Below, in pieces: positions 1-9,103 of a stretch of DNA of 64,000 nt (its first letter is position 1; every line of letters begins with the position of its first letter). The position numbers were made by a program, and so were the translations under genes. The stretch spans positions 186,001-250,000 of the forward strand of contig NZ_FOVD01000007.1 in the NCBI RefSeq assembly GCF_900115055.1, read 5' to 3'. Under the pieces are notes generated by a model, which was not told the origin of the DNA, did no database searches, and saw nothing but the letters and a program-made list of their open reading frames with translations. The DNA comes from Chryseobacterium oleae (lineage in GTDB: Bacteria; Bacteroidota; Bacteroidia; Flavobacteriales; Weeksellaceae).

Positions 1-25
1 TTGGTTTATTTTTTGTTATTGATAA

Positions 26-2128
26 CTATTTATTAATTCCCATTTCATATAAAGCAAATGAAATAAGGTCCGCATTTTCACTGATTACTTGTTCAGTGGC
101 TCTTCCTGCACCATGACCTGCATTTTTCTCAATTCTTAGTAAAATAGGATTTTTGCATCCTTGTTTTTCCTGAAGTTCTGCTCCGAATTTGAATGAATGC
201 GCAGGAACTACCCTGTCATCATGATCACTGGTAATGATCATTGTGGATGGATAGCATGTTCCTTTTTTCACATTATGAACGGGAGAATAGGATTTAAGAT
301 ACTCAAACATTTCTTTGCTGTCTTCCGCCGTTCCGTAGTCATAAGACCAGCCTGCTCCGGCAGTGAACTTATTGTATCTCAGCATATCCAGAACGCCTAC
401 ACCCGGGAAAGCTACTTTAGCAAGATCAGGACGCATCGTCATGGTAGCACCTACAAGAAGCCCTCCGTTTGATCTTCCGGACAGCGCCATATATTCTTTT
501 GACGTATAGCCTTTCTTCTGTAAATATTCTCCTGCAGCAATGAAATCTTCGAAAACATTTTTCTTTTGAGTCTTCGTACCCGCATCATGCCATTTTTTAC
601 CATATTCACCACCACCTCTGATATTCGGTACGGCATAAATTCCTCCGTTTTCCATCCAGATGGCATTCACTACAGAGAATGAAGGCTGCAGACTGATGTT
701 GAATCCACCGTAAGAGTAAAGAATCGTAGGATTTTTACCATTAAGCTTGGTTCCTTTTTTATAGTTGATCATCATAGGAACTTTCGTACCGTCTTTTGAA
801 GTATAGAATACCTGCTCAGAAACGTAATCATCCGGATTGAATTTCACTTTCGGCTTCTGATACACTTCCGATTTTCCTGAATCTGCATTAAATTTATATG
901 TAGTTCCCGGTGTGATATAGTTGCTGAAAGAGAAATAAAGCTCTTTTTCTTCTTCTTTACCACCAAAACCGCCAATATTTCCTTTTCCCGGAAGTGTAAT
1001 TTCTCTTACCAGTTTTCCGGCCTTATCAAACTGTTTTACCTGGTCGATAGCATCCACCATGTAAGTGGCAAAGAAATATCCACCACCTGAAGAAATTCCC
1101 AAAACATTGTCTGTTTGTGGAATGACATCTTTCCAGGTTTCAGGGGAAGGATTGGCAATGCTTGTTTTTACAAGACGCATATTAGGAGCATCTTTATCAG
1201 TAAAAATAAAAAGATTATCACCATCCGTATCCACAATATTGACATTGATATCAAAGCCTTTGTTGATCTGTACAAAATCACCGCCTTTCTTCAGGTCTTT
1301 GATGTACAATTCATTTCCATTCGTAGCATTGGCAGCAGAAATAATCAGGTATCTCTGGTCTTCGGAAACACCGGCTCCAAGATATCTTCTAGGCGTTTTA
1401 TCACCTCCGAAAATCAATTGATCTGCAGACTGTTTTGTTCCTAATTTATGGAAAAACACTTTATGTTTATCCGTCATTCCGGAAAGTACGGTTCCTTCTT
1501 TTGGCTTATCGTAGCTTGAATAATAGAATCCGTCATCACCCTGCCATGAAATTCCACTGAATTTTACATCAACAAGTGTTTCATCGATCTGCTTTTTAGT
1601 GATCGCATCGATGATGATGATCTTGTTCCAGTCGCTTCCGCCTTCAGAAATGGAATAGGCAGCCAGGTTTCCTTTTTTGTTGAATGACAGATTGGAAAGT
1701 GAAGTGGTTCCTTTTTCTGAAAATTTATTCGGATCTAAAAAGATTTCCGTTGCTTTGGTCTTATTGTTTGTTCTGTATAGGACAGACTGCGCCTGAAGGC
1801 CGTCATTTTTGTAATAATAGGTGTAATCTCCCTCTTTGAAAGGTGCTGAAATTTTTTCATAATTCCAGATATCTCTCAGCTGATCCTTGATCTTATTTCT
1901 GAACGGAATTTTAGACAGATAGTTCTGGCTGTAGGCTACTTCATCATCTACCCATTTTTTTGTAGCATCAGAATCATTTTCAAGATCTCTGAAAGGGTCA
2001 GCCACTGCAGTACCGAAATAGGTATCTGTCTGACTTCCTTTTATGGCATTAGGATAATTCATTTTTTGAGCATAAAAAGTTGCTGAAAACAAGACTCCAG
2101 CGGTTAATAAAAGAGGTTTAAAATTCAT
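26..2128 (-). CDS. Secreted prolyl oligopeptidase (S9A family)
   Basis: This serine peptidase cleaves oligopeptides after proline and probably acts in the periplasm or outside the cell. The start at 2128 gives 700 residues and a clean signal peptide (MNFKPLLLTAG... ending FYAQ); an in-frame start six codons upstream is less likely. The N-terminal two thirds match the beta-propeller of the family. The C-terminal alpha/beta-hydrolase domain carries GRSNGG with the nucleophile Ser near residue 553, an Asp in DHDDRV, and His in NAGHGAG, so the triad is complete. The length is normal for S9A enzymes (about 700). The gene stands alone, with a terminator belonging to the upstream gene between it and its neighbour. 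Prolyl endopeptidase is a confident family call; the natural substrate is unknown. Confidence 0.93.
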   Translation of the reverse strand: MNFKPLLLTAGVLFSATFYAQKMNYPNAIKGSQTDTYFGTAVADPFRDLENDSDATKKWVDDEVAYSQNYLSKIPFRNKIKDQLRDIWNYEKISAPFKEGDYTYYYKNDGLQAQSVLYRTNNKTKATEIFLDPNKFSEKGTTSLSNLSFNKKGNLAAYSISEGGSDWNKIIIIDAITKKQIDETLVDVKFSGISWQGDDGFYYSSYDKPKEGTVLSGMTDKHKVFFHKLGTKQSADQLIFGGDKTPRRYLGAGVSEDQRYLIISAANATNGNELYIKDLKKGGDFVQINKGFDINVNIVDTDGDNLFIFTDKDAPNMRLVKTSIANPSPETWKDVIPQTDNVLGISSGGGYFFATYMVDAIDQVKQFDKAGKLVREITLPGKGNIGGFGGKEEEKELYFSFSNYITPGTTYKFNADSGKSEVYQKPKVKFNPDDYVSEQVFYTSKDGTKVPMMINYKKGTKLNGKNPTILYSYGGFNISLQPSFSVVNAIWMENGGIYAVPNIRGGGEYGKKWHDAGTKTQKKNVFEDFIAAGEYLQKKGYTSKEYMALSGRSNGGLLVGATMTMRPDLAKVAFPGVGVLDMLRYNKFTAGAGWSYDYGTAEDSKEMFEYLKSYSPVHNVKKGTCYPSTMIITSDHDDRVVPAHSFKFGAELQEKQGCKNPILLRIEKNAGHGAGRATEQVISENADLISFALYEMGINK

Positions 2129-2167
2129 AATCAAGGGTTTTCTCAAAAATACGTAAAGTATACGAAA

Positions 2168-2193
2168 TAAAAAAAAGCCCTGAAACCAGAGCT
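2168..2193 (-). terminator. Intrinsic terminator of the 2223-3585 gene pair
   Basis: Read on the minus strand, a 7-bp stem (AGCTCTG / CAGGGCT, one G-U pair) with a short loop is followed by a run of eight T. It lies just after the stop codon at 2223. Confidence 0.75.
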
Positions 2194-2222
2194 TTTAATA
2201 TAGAAATATTTTCTACAGATCG

Positions 2223-2897
2223 TTATTTAGATCCGAAACTTTCAAAGTAAAAATCGGTTAACCCTGAAACTATTTCATCAGGACCGCCATTCCAATAGTA
2301 TGTTTTTCCATCTTCATTCAACTGATACAGACTAAACTTCTGGTCTGTAACTACCGTTTTATCAGCAGTTTTGAAATCTCTTACGCTTTGAAGCAGGTAT
2401 TTTTTCAGCTCTTCAGGCTTTACATTTTTAATGTCACCAGATGGAATATCGGAAAATTTTGCAGGAACCTTGAAACTTACAGAATAACTCACCTCTGCAA
2501 TTTTTTGATCTTCAACATGTTCATTCTGGACTATTTTCACATCTTTTACAGTAAGTTTTCCTTTTTTGAAATTCTCCATCATCGCACTAAAGTATCCTTC
2601 TGCTTCTTTTCTGCAGGCATCAGCAGTTTCTTTGGAAAAAACGGATAAAAAATGATCAGTGCTTTCTTTCATCATTTCCAGCGATACAGTATTAAAATCA
2701 ACCTGGTAAGCCGTTTCCCCTTCTACAGTTGGTCTTAAATAATCGTTTAGTTTATTCAGAACAGCGGTATCATTGTTCACGAAAGTACCAAAGTACATTT
2801 CAAAGACTTCCGACGGTTTTTTCACCTCGGTCTGCGCCATCAGATTCTGACTTAGAACAGCCAGCATCAGCAATATAATAATCTTAAAATTTTTCAT
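2223..2897 (-). CDS. Secreted protein of unknown function, paralogue A
   Basis: I do not recognise a named family. The 224-residue protein starts with a signal peptide (MKNFKIIILLMLAVLSQNLMAQ) and should be periplasmic or surface exposed. It is a paralogue of the next gene upstream: both share a VKP..VF.MYF.TFV motif after the signal peptide, a central K.KLTVKDVK-like strand region, and a C-terminal F.LYQ...GKTYYWNGGP.E.V...D.YF segment. The two genes are 16 bp apart in the same direction and end at one terminator, so they are probably cotranscribed. There are no transmembrane segments beyond the signal and no obvious catalytic motif. Confidence 0.75.
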   Translation of the reverse strand: MKNFKIIILLMLAVLSQNLMAQTEVKKPSEVFEMYFGTFVNNDTAVLNKLNDYLRPTVEGETAYQVDFNTVSLEMMKESTDHFLSVFSKETADACRKEAEGYFSAMMENFKKGKLTVKDVKIVQNEHVEDQKIAEVSYSVSFKVPAKFSDIPSGDIKNVKPEELKKYLLQSVRDFKTADKTVVTDQKFSLYQLNEDGKTYYWNGGPDEIVSGLTDFYFESFGSK

Positions 2898-2913
2898 ATT
2901 GATATTTAGTTTT

Positions 2914-3585
2914 TTAATGATTTAAGCTTTTAAAATAGGAATCATTCAGCTTCCAGACTAACTCCTGCGGGCCGCCATTCCAGTAATAGGTATTCCCTTC
3001 TTTTTTAACCTGATATAGTTTAAAGGTCTGCTGTACTGTAGTTTTCTTCTCTGATTTTGCAAAAGCTTTCGTTTTGTTTTTCAAATAGCTCTTCAAATCT
3101 TCTGCAGTCATTTTTTTGGCCTCTTCAAGTTTTAACGCAGAAACGTTTGCAGGAACAGGAAAACTGAGATCCACGCTAAGTTCTGTCACCCAACTGTTAT
3201 CTGCATATTCATTTTTGACTTCTTTTATATTTTTCACAACGTATCCGGTATTCTTTACATTGTTTAAAAGAGCCCTGAAATATTCTCGCGCTTCTGGCCT
3301 GCATCCGGCTGCCGTCTCTTTTGGAAGATGGGCAAGGAAACTTTCGGTAAGATTTTGAACCTCATCATTAAAAGATTTGTTCATGTCTATTGTATACGTA
3401 TTTTCTGCTCCGAGGAATGGTACAAGATATTCATTAAGCTGTTGAAGCGCACGTTCATCCTGTTTTACAAAAGTATTAAAATACATCCCGAATACGTGCT
3501 CCGGTTTCACAGCATCCATTTGTGCGGACAGATTCTGAATACACAACAGCAGCATCAGAAATACAATTCTCATCGTTCCTTTCAT
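2914..3585 (-). CDS. Secreted protein of unknown function, paralogue B
   Basis: This 223-residue secreted protein is the upstream partner of paralogue A and probably arose by tandem duplication. It has a signal peptide (start at MKGTMRIVFL, or at the second Met, four codons in) ending near LSAQ. It shares the MYFNTFV motif and the C-terminal YYWNGGPQELV motif with its neighbour. The mature part is rich in Lys and Glu and is predicted to be mostly helical with an alpha/beta C-terminus. The function is unknown; a small ligand-binding fold would fit its size, but this is a guess. Confidence 0.75.
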   Translation of the reverse strand: MKGTMRIVFLMLLLCIQNLSAQMDAVKPEHVFGMYFNTFVKQDERALQQLNEYLVPFLGAENTYTIDMNKSFNDEVQNLTESFLAHLPKETAAGCRPEAREYFRALLNNVKNTGYVVKNIKEVKNEYADNSWVTELSVDLSFPVPANVSALKLEEAKKMTAEDLKSYLKNKTKAFAKSEKKTTVQQTFKLYQVKKEGNTYYWNGGPQELVWKLNDSYFKSLNH

Positions 3586-3617
3586 AGGGTAGTTTTTTAA
3601 TATGCTGAATTTAAAGC

Positions 3618-3645
3618 AAAAAAAAGCTCTTGAAATTCAAGAGCC
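3618..3645 (-). terminator. Intrinsic terminator after prfA
   Basis: On the minus strand a perfect 8-bp stem (GCTCTTGA / TCAAGAGC) is followed by eight T, about 20 bp after the prfA stop codon. Confidence 0.85.
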
Positions 3646-3663
3646 TGATTGATATATCTGTTT

Positions 3664-4749
3664 TTAATAATTCTCTTCTTCTCCCTTCATTTTCTCTGCG
3701 TTTTCTGCCATGATCACGGCATCAATCATTTCAGAGATATCTCCGTTCATATAGGCATCCAGATTATACATGGATTTGTTGATCCTGTGATCTGTCACCC
3801 TTCCCTGAGGATAGTTATAGGTTTTGATCTTTGCAGAACGGTCACCGGTGGAAACCATTGATTTACGTTGTGCTGCAATATCACCCTGAACTTTCTGCAA
3901 TTCGATGTCGTATAGTTTGGTTCTCAACATTTCCATTGCCAATTCACGGTTAGCCAGCTGCGAACGTGCCTGCTGACAAACAACCACCATTCCTGAAGGT
4001 TTGTGCGTCAACTGAACTTTCGTTTCAACTTTGTTTACGTTCTGACCTCCGGCTCCACCTGAACGGGATGTCTGCATTTCAATATCGGCAGGATTCAGTT
4101 CAAAATCCACTTCTTCTGCTTCCGGTAATACGGCAATTGTAATCGCAGAGGTATGAACTCTACCCTGAGATTCCGTTTCAGGAACACGCTGTACACGGTG
4201 AACTCCGGACTCGAATTTCATAATTCCGTAAACGCCTTCTCCTTCCACCTTCATGATCAGTTCTTTGTAGCCTTTTGCTGCTTCATTAGAATCCGTTACT
4301 TCATGTCTCCAGCCTTTTGTTTTGAAGTACATGCTGTACATTCTGTAAATATCTTCCACAAAAATAGCCGCTTCATCACCACCGGTACCGGCACGCAATT
4401 CCACAATGATGTTTTTGTCGTCTGCAGGATCTTTAGGAATCAGTAAAACTTTCAGCTCTTCTTCCAGTCCCGGAAGTTTAGCCTGAGCTTCCATTTTTTC
4501 TTCTTTAGCCAGGTCTACAAGGTCTCTGTCTGAACCATCCGCGATGATTTCATCAGATTCTGCAATATTATCTAAAGCACCTTTATACTGATCATATACT
4601 CTTACAATCTTTCCCAAATCACTGTATTCTTTGTTCAGAGAAGAATATTTTTTTTGATCTGAAATGATATCAGGCTGTATAATAAGGTCTGCAACCTCAT
4701 TATATCTTTGTTTAATAGCTTCTAGTTTTGGAATTAATGATTTAGACAT
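3664..4749 (-). CDS. prfA: Peptide chain release factor 1 (RF1)
   Basis: RF1 recognises UAA and UAG stop codons in the ribosomal A site and triggers hydrolysis of peptidyl-tRNA. The 361-residue length matches the family. The catalytic GGQ lies in [13 protein letters not shown] near residue 235. The [14 protein letters not shown] segment carries the PxT-type tripeptide that marks RF1 rather than RF2 (SPF). The N-terminal domain is a helical hairpin ([23 protein letters not shown]...). The gene is monocistronic: it has its own -7 element upstream and a strong terminator downstream. prmC, often adjacent in other bacteria, is absent. Confidence 0.97.
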   Translation of the reverse strand: MSKSLIPKLEAIKQRYNEVADLIIQPDIISDQKKYSSLNKEYSDLGKIVRVYDQYKGALDNIAESDEIIADGSDRDLVDLAKEEKMEAQAKLPGLEEELKVLLIPKDPADDKNIIVELRAGTGGDEAAIFVEDIYRMYSMYFKTKGWRHEVTDSNEAAKGYKELIMKVEGEGVYGIMKFESGVHRVQRVPETESQGRVHTSAITIAVLPEAEEVDFELNPADIEMQTSRSGGAGGQNVNKVETKVQLTHKPSGMVVVCQQARSQLANRELAMEMLRTKLYDIELQKVQGDIAAQRKSMVSTGDRSAKIKTYNYPQGRVTDHRINKSMYNLDAYMNGDISEMIDAVIMAENAEKMKGEEENY

Positions 4750-4768
4750 TCTGCAATTTTTGAGAGTG

Positions 4769-4776
4769 CAAAGATA
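4769..4776 (-). promoter_or_regulatory. Promoter -7 element of prfA
   Basis: TATCTTTG on the minus strand fits the Bacteroidota -7 consensus TAnnTTTG and lies 20 bp before the prfA ATG. No TTG is present at the expected upstream distance, so only half of the promoter is supported. Confidence 0.5.
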
Positions 4777-4913
4777 AGAATTATTAATTCAAATTAAAAT
4801 TCCTTTATACAATCAAATCAGCATAATTTTTTGAACCATTTAGGTTTATGATATTTTTAAGATAATTAAATGCTGTTTTAGCTTAAAACCGAATAACCTG
4901 TTCTATTGAATTA

Positions 4914-6215
4914 TTATTCAGATGGCTTTTTAAAAAACTTTTTATCAACAACATATAAAACAAGTCCAAACGCTACAATCCCCAGTCCAATGATGCTTTC
5001 TTTAGGATTATGGATGAGGGTAAAATAGAGAATATAGATGCTGAAAAGCAGAAAAACGGCCGGAAATACATAAAACAGATTGGATTTAAAAATTTTCCGT
5101 TGATCTTTTTTAAGGAAGAAAACCGTAGAAATAGAGAGGCTGGCGAACAGTTGTAGAATAAATGCGGTATAAACAAAGATCTCTTTAAAACTTCCCGTCA
5201 GGATAATCACCGAAGCTATCACTGCATGGGCAAAAATGGCTCTCACCGGAATTCCCTTTTTATTATTAACAGCCAGTGATCTCCACAAATGATTTTCTTT
5301 CGCAAACGCCTGCGTCAGCCTTGATCCTACCCATAAATAACCACTGATCGTCGCAATCAGCTGCAGGGCAATAAAAATGTTGACGATTTTTCCGAAACCG
5401 ATTCCCAACATATTTCCGGCTGCTTCACCCATCACATCTTCTTTTCCGGCCATCTGACTTACAGGCGCATGTTTCAGCATAATAAAATTGACCAGAAGAT
5501 AACTTACCGTTACGAATACCGTTCCCACAATCAAAGCCCTGGGAAGGTTCTTCTGAACTTGTTTTATTTCTCCTGCGATGTATGATGCAGAATTCCAACC
5601 TGTGTAAGAATAAGTGACAAAAACCAACGAGGTGGCAAAAGCGGGAAGCATGATTTCATCCTGCCAGCTGTTTCCAAATTCCAGACTGTTTCCTGCCGCA
5701 GATCCCGGAAGTACAACACCAAGGATGACCAGAACAATGATAAAAGCAATTTTGATAAAGGTGAAAAAATTATGAAACCTGCTCGAAGTCTTCAGGCTGA
5801 ATGATAATGTCGCAGCCACCAGAAATATGAATCCGATCGCAAAACCGTTTCCAAAAGTGTAATTAAAAGCTGAGAGGTATTTTGACATCGCCAGGGCAGC
5901 CAGAGCAACCGGTGCAGAAAATCCGATAATCAGGGAGATCCAGCTGACCAGATATCCGAAAACAGGATGATAAGTTTCTTTGAGGTAAATATAATCTCCC
6001 CCGTTTCCTTTGAAATAGGATCCAAGCTCCGCGTAGCAAAATGCCCCGAACAAAGCGAGAATCCCGCCAATGATCCACAACAGGAAAATGCTGTAGGTAT
6101 TGGTAATATCAGACAGCTGAAAACCTAAAGTGGTAAATATCCCCGTCCCAATCATATTGGAAACGACGATAGCAGCAGCGGTTTTCCAGCCGATCTGGTG
6201 TGTAGAAGTACTCAT
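4914..6215 (-). CDS. APC-family amino acid permease, probably methionine uptake
   Basis: This inner-membrane amino acid/cation symporter has about 12 hydrophobic segments. The first transmembrane helix carries the APC signature AAAIVVSNMIGTGIF. The ATG at 6215 (MSTSTHQIGW) gives 433 residues, normal for the LAT/APC type, and lies 8 bp after the TonB receptor stop. Longer in-frame starts would overlap the receptor gene and add a non-membrane tail. The gene is the second of a two-gene unit whose leader contains a SAM riboswitch, so methionine or a methionine precursor is the probable substrate. The family is certain; the substrate is inferred from regulation only. Confidence 0.88.
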   Translation of the reverse strand: MSTSTHQIGWKTAAAIVVSNMIGTGIFTTLGFQLSDITNTYSIFLLWIIGGILALFGAFCYAELGSYFKGNGGDYIYLKETYHPVFGYLVSWISLIIGFSAPVALAALAMSKYLSAFNYTFGNGFAIGFIFLVAATLSFSLKTSSRFHNFFTFIKIAFIIVLVILGVVLPGSAAGNSLEFGNSWQDEIMLPAFATSLVFVTYSYTGWNSASYIAGEIKQVQKNLPRALIVGTVFVTVSYLLVNFIMLKHAPVSQMAGKEDVMGEAAGNMLGIGFGKIVNIFIALQLIATISGYLWVGSRLTQAFAKENHLWRSLAVNNKKGIPVRAIFAHAVIASVIILTGSFKEIFVYTAFILQLFASLSISTVFFLKKDQRKIFKSNLFYVFPAVFLLFSIYILYFTLIHNPKESIIGLGIVAFGLVLYVVDKKFFKKPSE

Positions 6216-6222
6216 TGATCTG

Positions 6223-8643
6223 TTAAAAATTAAAATTAAGCCTTCCGAAGAAGTAATTCCCCAGCGTTCCCATCTGAACCGGCGCGTATTTAAACACACC
6301 ATAGTAAGAATTCGCATAGATCTGAAGATCCGGGAAAACATCAAATACATTATTGGCTCCGACGGTCAGGTTGATGGTTTTCGTTATGTCATATCCCACG
6401 CTCACATCCGTTACCACCTTTGGAGAGAAGTTCTGTACTTTTCCGAACGGATAACCGTCTCTGATGACCTGACCAAAATACGTATTTCTTACCATGAAAT
6501 TGAATTTTCCAATGCCATAATTCAGTCCCAGTGAAGCTTTTGTCTTGGGTGAAAGGGTTTCTATGATGTTGATCTGATCCGGGCCGAAAAACTGATCCTG
6601 CGTAGGCACGAGCTTTTCAGGAAAATGGAAATCTTTGATCTTCGTTTCTGTGTAATTTCCTGCTAAGTTGATATTCAAATTTCCGCCGCCGAGTTTCCAG
6701 TCGTAAGTGACCACAACATCAACTCCTTTTGTCTCAGTATCAATGGCATTCGCAAAGAATCTTCCGCTCTCTACATTGTACTGAGCCAGTCTGGGATCTT
6801 CGATATTACTCGTGATGACAATTCTATCCTTTACTTTGATCCAATATCCATCAATGGTTATAAACAATCTGTTGGCAGGTTTCAGTGTAAATCCTGCACT
6901 GGCATTTACAGAAGTTTCCTGTTTTAATTGATCAAATCCGAGTGCTTTTGCCGCATCACTGTCGTTCCTGAAAATTCCTTTGGTCACAATTCCCGATCCT
7001 GAAGTAGAAATATCTGCGTAGGAATTATTAAAATACTGCTGCTGAAGAGAAGGTGCTCTGAAACCTGTTCCCACAGCCGCCCGTACCGCATAGTTTTTTA
7101 CAAACTCATACCTCACCGCCAGTTTTCCATTCAAGGTATTTCCAAAATCTGAATAATTTTCAAATCTTCCGGCCAGGTCTATATTGAACTTTTTAGCGAT
7201 ATCATAAGAAACATCGGCATACACCGCCGCTGAATGTCTTGATTTTTTTACAGCATTATCCGGTGAAAAACCGATAAACGACTGTGAACCTCCATTTCCT
7301 TCCACTGTAGAACCCGGAACGGCCGGATTTCCATTGATGTCATAGCGTGTATAAGATGCTTCATCTCCCGGCTTGATCTCATACTGTTCAAAACGGAATT
7401 CTCCACCAAATGCGATATTAAACTTATTCAGGTTTTTAGAAACATCAAGATTAACCGTATTTTGAAGAAAACTGTGCGCCCCGGCATAAAAACTGGTGGG
7501 AGACTTTGCGCCTAATGAAGCGTTGTTCGTATTATTAACATTGTAATTGAATGTATTGCTTCCGAATGTGTTGCTTAAATCAACGAACCAGTTATTCACA
7601 TTGTATTTTGCGCCTACAGCATATGAAAAATCATAAACCTGCGAGCCCAGAGAAGCCTGGAAGCCGTTGGGATAAATAGAAGACACCACATTGGATGTTT
7701 CACTTGGAAGTCTTCTGAAGCCAAACCCTTTTCCTTCTTTAATACTGAAACCTCCGAAAGAATAGAGTTTCAGGCTTTCACTTAACGGATATTCGGAGTT
7801 AAAAAATAACTGTGCCTGTCTGATCTGTGCATCGCCAATCTGAAAATTAAAATCATCACGGGTAAGCCCTCTTTCTATTAATTTCTGATCATCAAGTGCC
7901 CTCGCTCCTTCCGGGTCATCTGCAAATTCATAGGCAAAATTTTCCCCGAAGATGTCAAGATCATGATTTTGAGTTCTTGTTGTCTTTCCCCGGTGACTCA
8001 GCTGTAGTGAAAGATTCACATAGCTGTCTTTTTTACCCAAAGAAGATCCGTAATTGATTCCTGCCTGATAGGTTTCCCCATCATTTCTCCCACTGATTCC
8101 GTAGGACGCAGAAGCTGATGCTCCGATGTCTTTTTTGAGAATAATATTCACCACTCCTGCGATTGCATCTGAACCGTACTGAGCGGCGGCTCCATCTCTT
8201 AACACTTCAATCCTGTCGATAGCAATCACAGGAATGGTACTTAAATCCGTTCCTACAGACCCGTTTCCTACCGTATTTTGATAATTGACTAATGAAGTAC
8301 TGTGTCTTCTTTTGCCGTTGATCAGCACCAAAACCTGGTCAGGCCCCATTCCTCTTAAAGTCACCGGATCGATATGTTCCGTACCATCTGAAGCAGATTG
8401 TCGCACGGCATTAAATGATGGTATCACATAGTTTAGAAGGTCCTGAACGGTAGTCTGAGGAGCAGATCTCTGCAGCTTTTCTATATTGATAATGTCTACG
8501 GGAACCGGGGTTTCCAGTTTTGTTCTTTTGGCATTCCGGTTTCCTACGATTACCACGTCTTCGATCTGAGTTCCTTTCTCCTGCTCCTGTGCATTCACCA
8601 AAACAGCTCCCAGGAGTATCACAGACAGACTTAATTTTTTCAT
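6223..8643 (-). CDS. TonB-dependent outer-membrane receptor under SAM riboswitch control
   Basis: This 806-residue outer-membrane active transporter has a signal peptide (MKKLSLSVILLGAVLVNAQ). A TonB-box-like stretch (IEDVVIVGNR) follows, then a plug domain with PVTLRGMGPDQVLVLINGKRR and IDRIEVLRDGAAAQYGSDAIAGVVNI, and a beta-barrel ending in an aromatic residue (FGRLNFNF). There is no carboxypeptidase-like N-terminal domain and no SusD partner, so it is not a SusC protein. The leader contains a SAM-I aptamer and the next gene is an amino acid permease. Together these suggest import of methionine, or of a sulfur compound or cofactor needed to make it, across both membranes. The receptor family is firm; the ligand is inferred. 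Confidence 0.92.
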   Translation of the reverse strand: MKKLSLSVILLGAVLVNAQEQEKGTQIEDVVIVGNRNAKRTKLETPVPVDIINIEKLQRSAPQTTVQDLLNYVIPSFNAVRQSASDGTEHIDPVTLRGMGPDQVLVLINGKRRHSTSLVNYQNTVGNGSVGTDLSTIPVIAIDRIEVLRDGAAAQYGSDAIAGVVNIILKKDIGASASASYGISGRNDGETYQAGINYGSSLGKKDSYVNLSLQLSHRGKTTRTQNHDLDIFGENFAYEFADDPEGARALDDQKLIERGLTRDDFNFQIGDAQIRQAQLFFNSEYPLSESLKLYSFGGFSIKEGKGFGFRRLPSETSNVVSSIYPNGFQASLGSQVYDFSYAVGAKYNVNNWFVDLSNTFGSNTFNYNVNNTNNASLGAKSPTSFYAGAHSFLQNTVNLDVSKNLNKFNIAFGGEFRFEQYEIKPGDEASYTRYDINGNPAVPGSTVEGNGGSQSFIGFSPDNAVKKSRHSAAVYADVSYDIAKKFNIDLAGRFENYSDFGNTLNGKLAVRYEFVKNYAVRAAVGTGFRAPSLQQQYFNNSYADISTSGSGIVTKGIFRNDSDAAKALGFDQLKQETSVNASAGFTLKPANRLFITIDGYWIKVKDRIVITSNIEDPRLAQYNVESGRFFANAIDTETKGVDVVVTYDWKLGGGNLNINLAGNYTETKIKDFHFPEKLVPTQDQFFGPDQINIIETLSPKTKASLGLNYGIGKFNFMVRNTYFGQVIRDGYPFGKVQNFSPKVVTDVSVGYDITKTINLTVGANNVFDVFPDLQIYANSYYGVFKYAPVQMGTLGNYFFGRLNFNF

Positions 8644-8741
8644 CTTTCGTTCTTGTAAATTAATAATAAAATGCTTCCGCAGACCTGATCCGCAGTTAAT
8701 AAAAAAGACTTCAAGAAATGGAATTGCTGTCAGAATAGTGA

Positions 8742-8855
8742 CTTTTGCTCATCTTCCCCGCAACGGGCTGGAATTAGCACCTTTACACTTTTTAGAGACG
8801 TGCAGGTTGCTAAGGTTTCATAGGGCCAAATCCCTCCACCTTTCTTGATAAATCT
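8742..8855 (-). promoter_or_regulatory. SAM-I (S-box) riboswitch
   Basis: The minus-strand leader contains the conserved S-box core blocks in order: ATCAAGAAAGGTGGAGGGA, TGGCCCTATGAAACC, TAGCAACC, AAGGTGCTAATTCCAGC and a closing GAAGATGAG. These form P1 (TTATC with GATGA), the kink-turn/P2 and the P3-P4 core of the class I SAM aptamer. The 5' edge lies at the expected transcription start of the promoter at 8860-8890. About 100 nt separate the aptamer from the TonB receptor start codon. I could not find a convincing terminator there, so the expression platform is unresolved. Confidence 0.9.
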
Positions 8856-8859
8856 ACTG

Positions 8860-8890
8860 CAAAAGTAGACTAATATTTTTAATTGACCAA
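8860..8890 (-). promoter_or_regulatory. Promoter of the SAM-riboswitch operon
   Basis: On the minus strand, TTG (8890-8888) is followed after 20 bp by TACTTTTG (8867-8860), a full match to the Bacteroidota -33 TTG / -7 TAnnTTTG pattern. Transcription would start a few bases downstream, at the 5' edge of the aptamer. Confidence 0.75.
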
Positions 8891-8935
8891 AAGAGGAATC
8901 GCTGAAATAATGATCCGAAAAATAATTTAAATTAA

Positions 8936-9051
8936 CCACAGATTTCTCAGATGCACACAGATGTTTGCACTTTATTAAGGTTGTTTTATTCAGTATAATT
9001 TATAGATGAATATTAATTTTGATTCAATCATGTATGTACATCTGAGAAATT
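8936..9051. repeat. Intergenic inverted repeat with a CACAGAT-type motif
   Basis: The arm AGATTTCTCAGATG (8940-8953) is matched in inverse orientation by CATCTGAGAAATT (9039-9051), about 85 bp away. The left arm lies inside a CCACAGATTTCTCAGATGCA-like stretch that resembles one near 31097-31127. No ORF lies between the arms. It may be a small non-autonomous or degenerate element. Confidence 0.45.
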
Positions 9052-9063
9052 AGGGGTCTAAAA

Positions 9064-9097
9064 AAATAAAAAGGGATAATTTTCATTACCCCTTTTG
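9064..9097 (-). terminator. Intrinsic terminator after the GH13 gene
   Basis: On the minus strand, AAAAGGGGTAAT and ATTATCCCTTTTT form a long stem around a 4-base loop, followed by A/T-rich sequence. It begins about 7 bp after the stop codon at 9104. Confidence 0.8.
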
Positions 9098-9103
9098 TTT
9101 TTA

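Noticed and set aside
8644-8741. An intrinsic terminator forming the riboswitch expression platform
   Set aside because: A T-rich stretch follows the aptamer, but I could not draw a convincing GC-rich stem before it, so the mechanism is left open.
8730-8939. A 69-codon minus-strand open frame upstream of the TonB receptor
   Set aside because: It coincides with the SAM-I aptamer and its promoter; the open frame is a by-product of structured RNA sequence.
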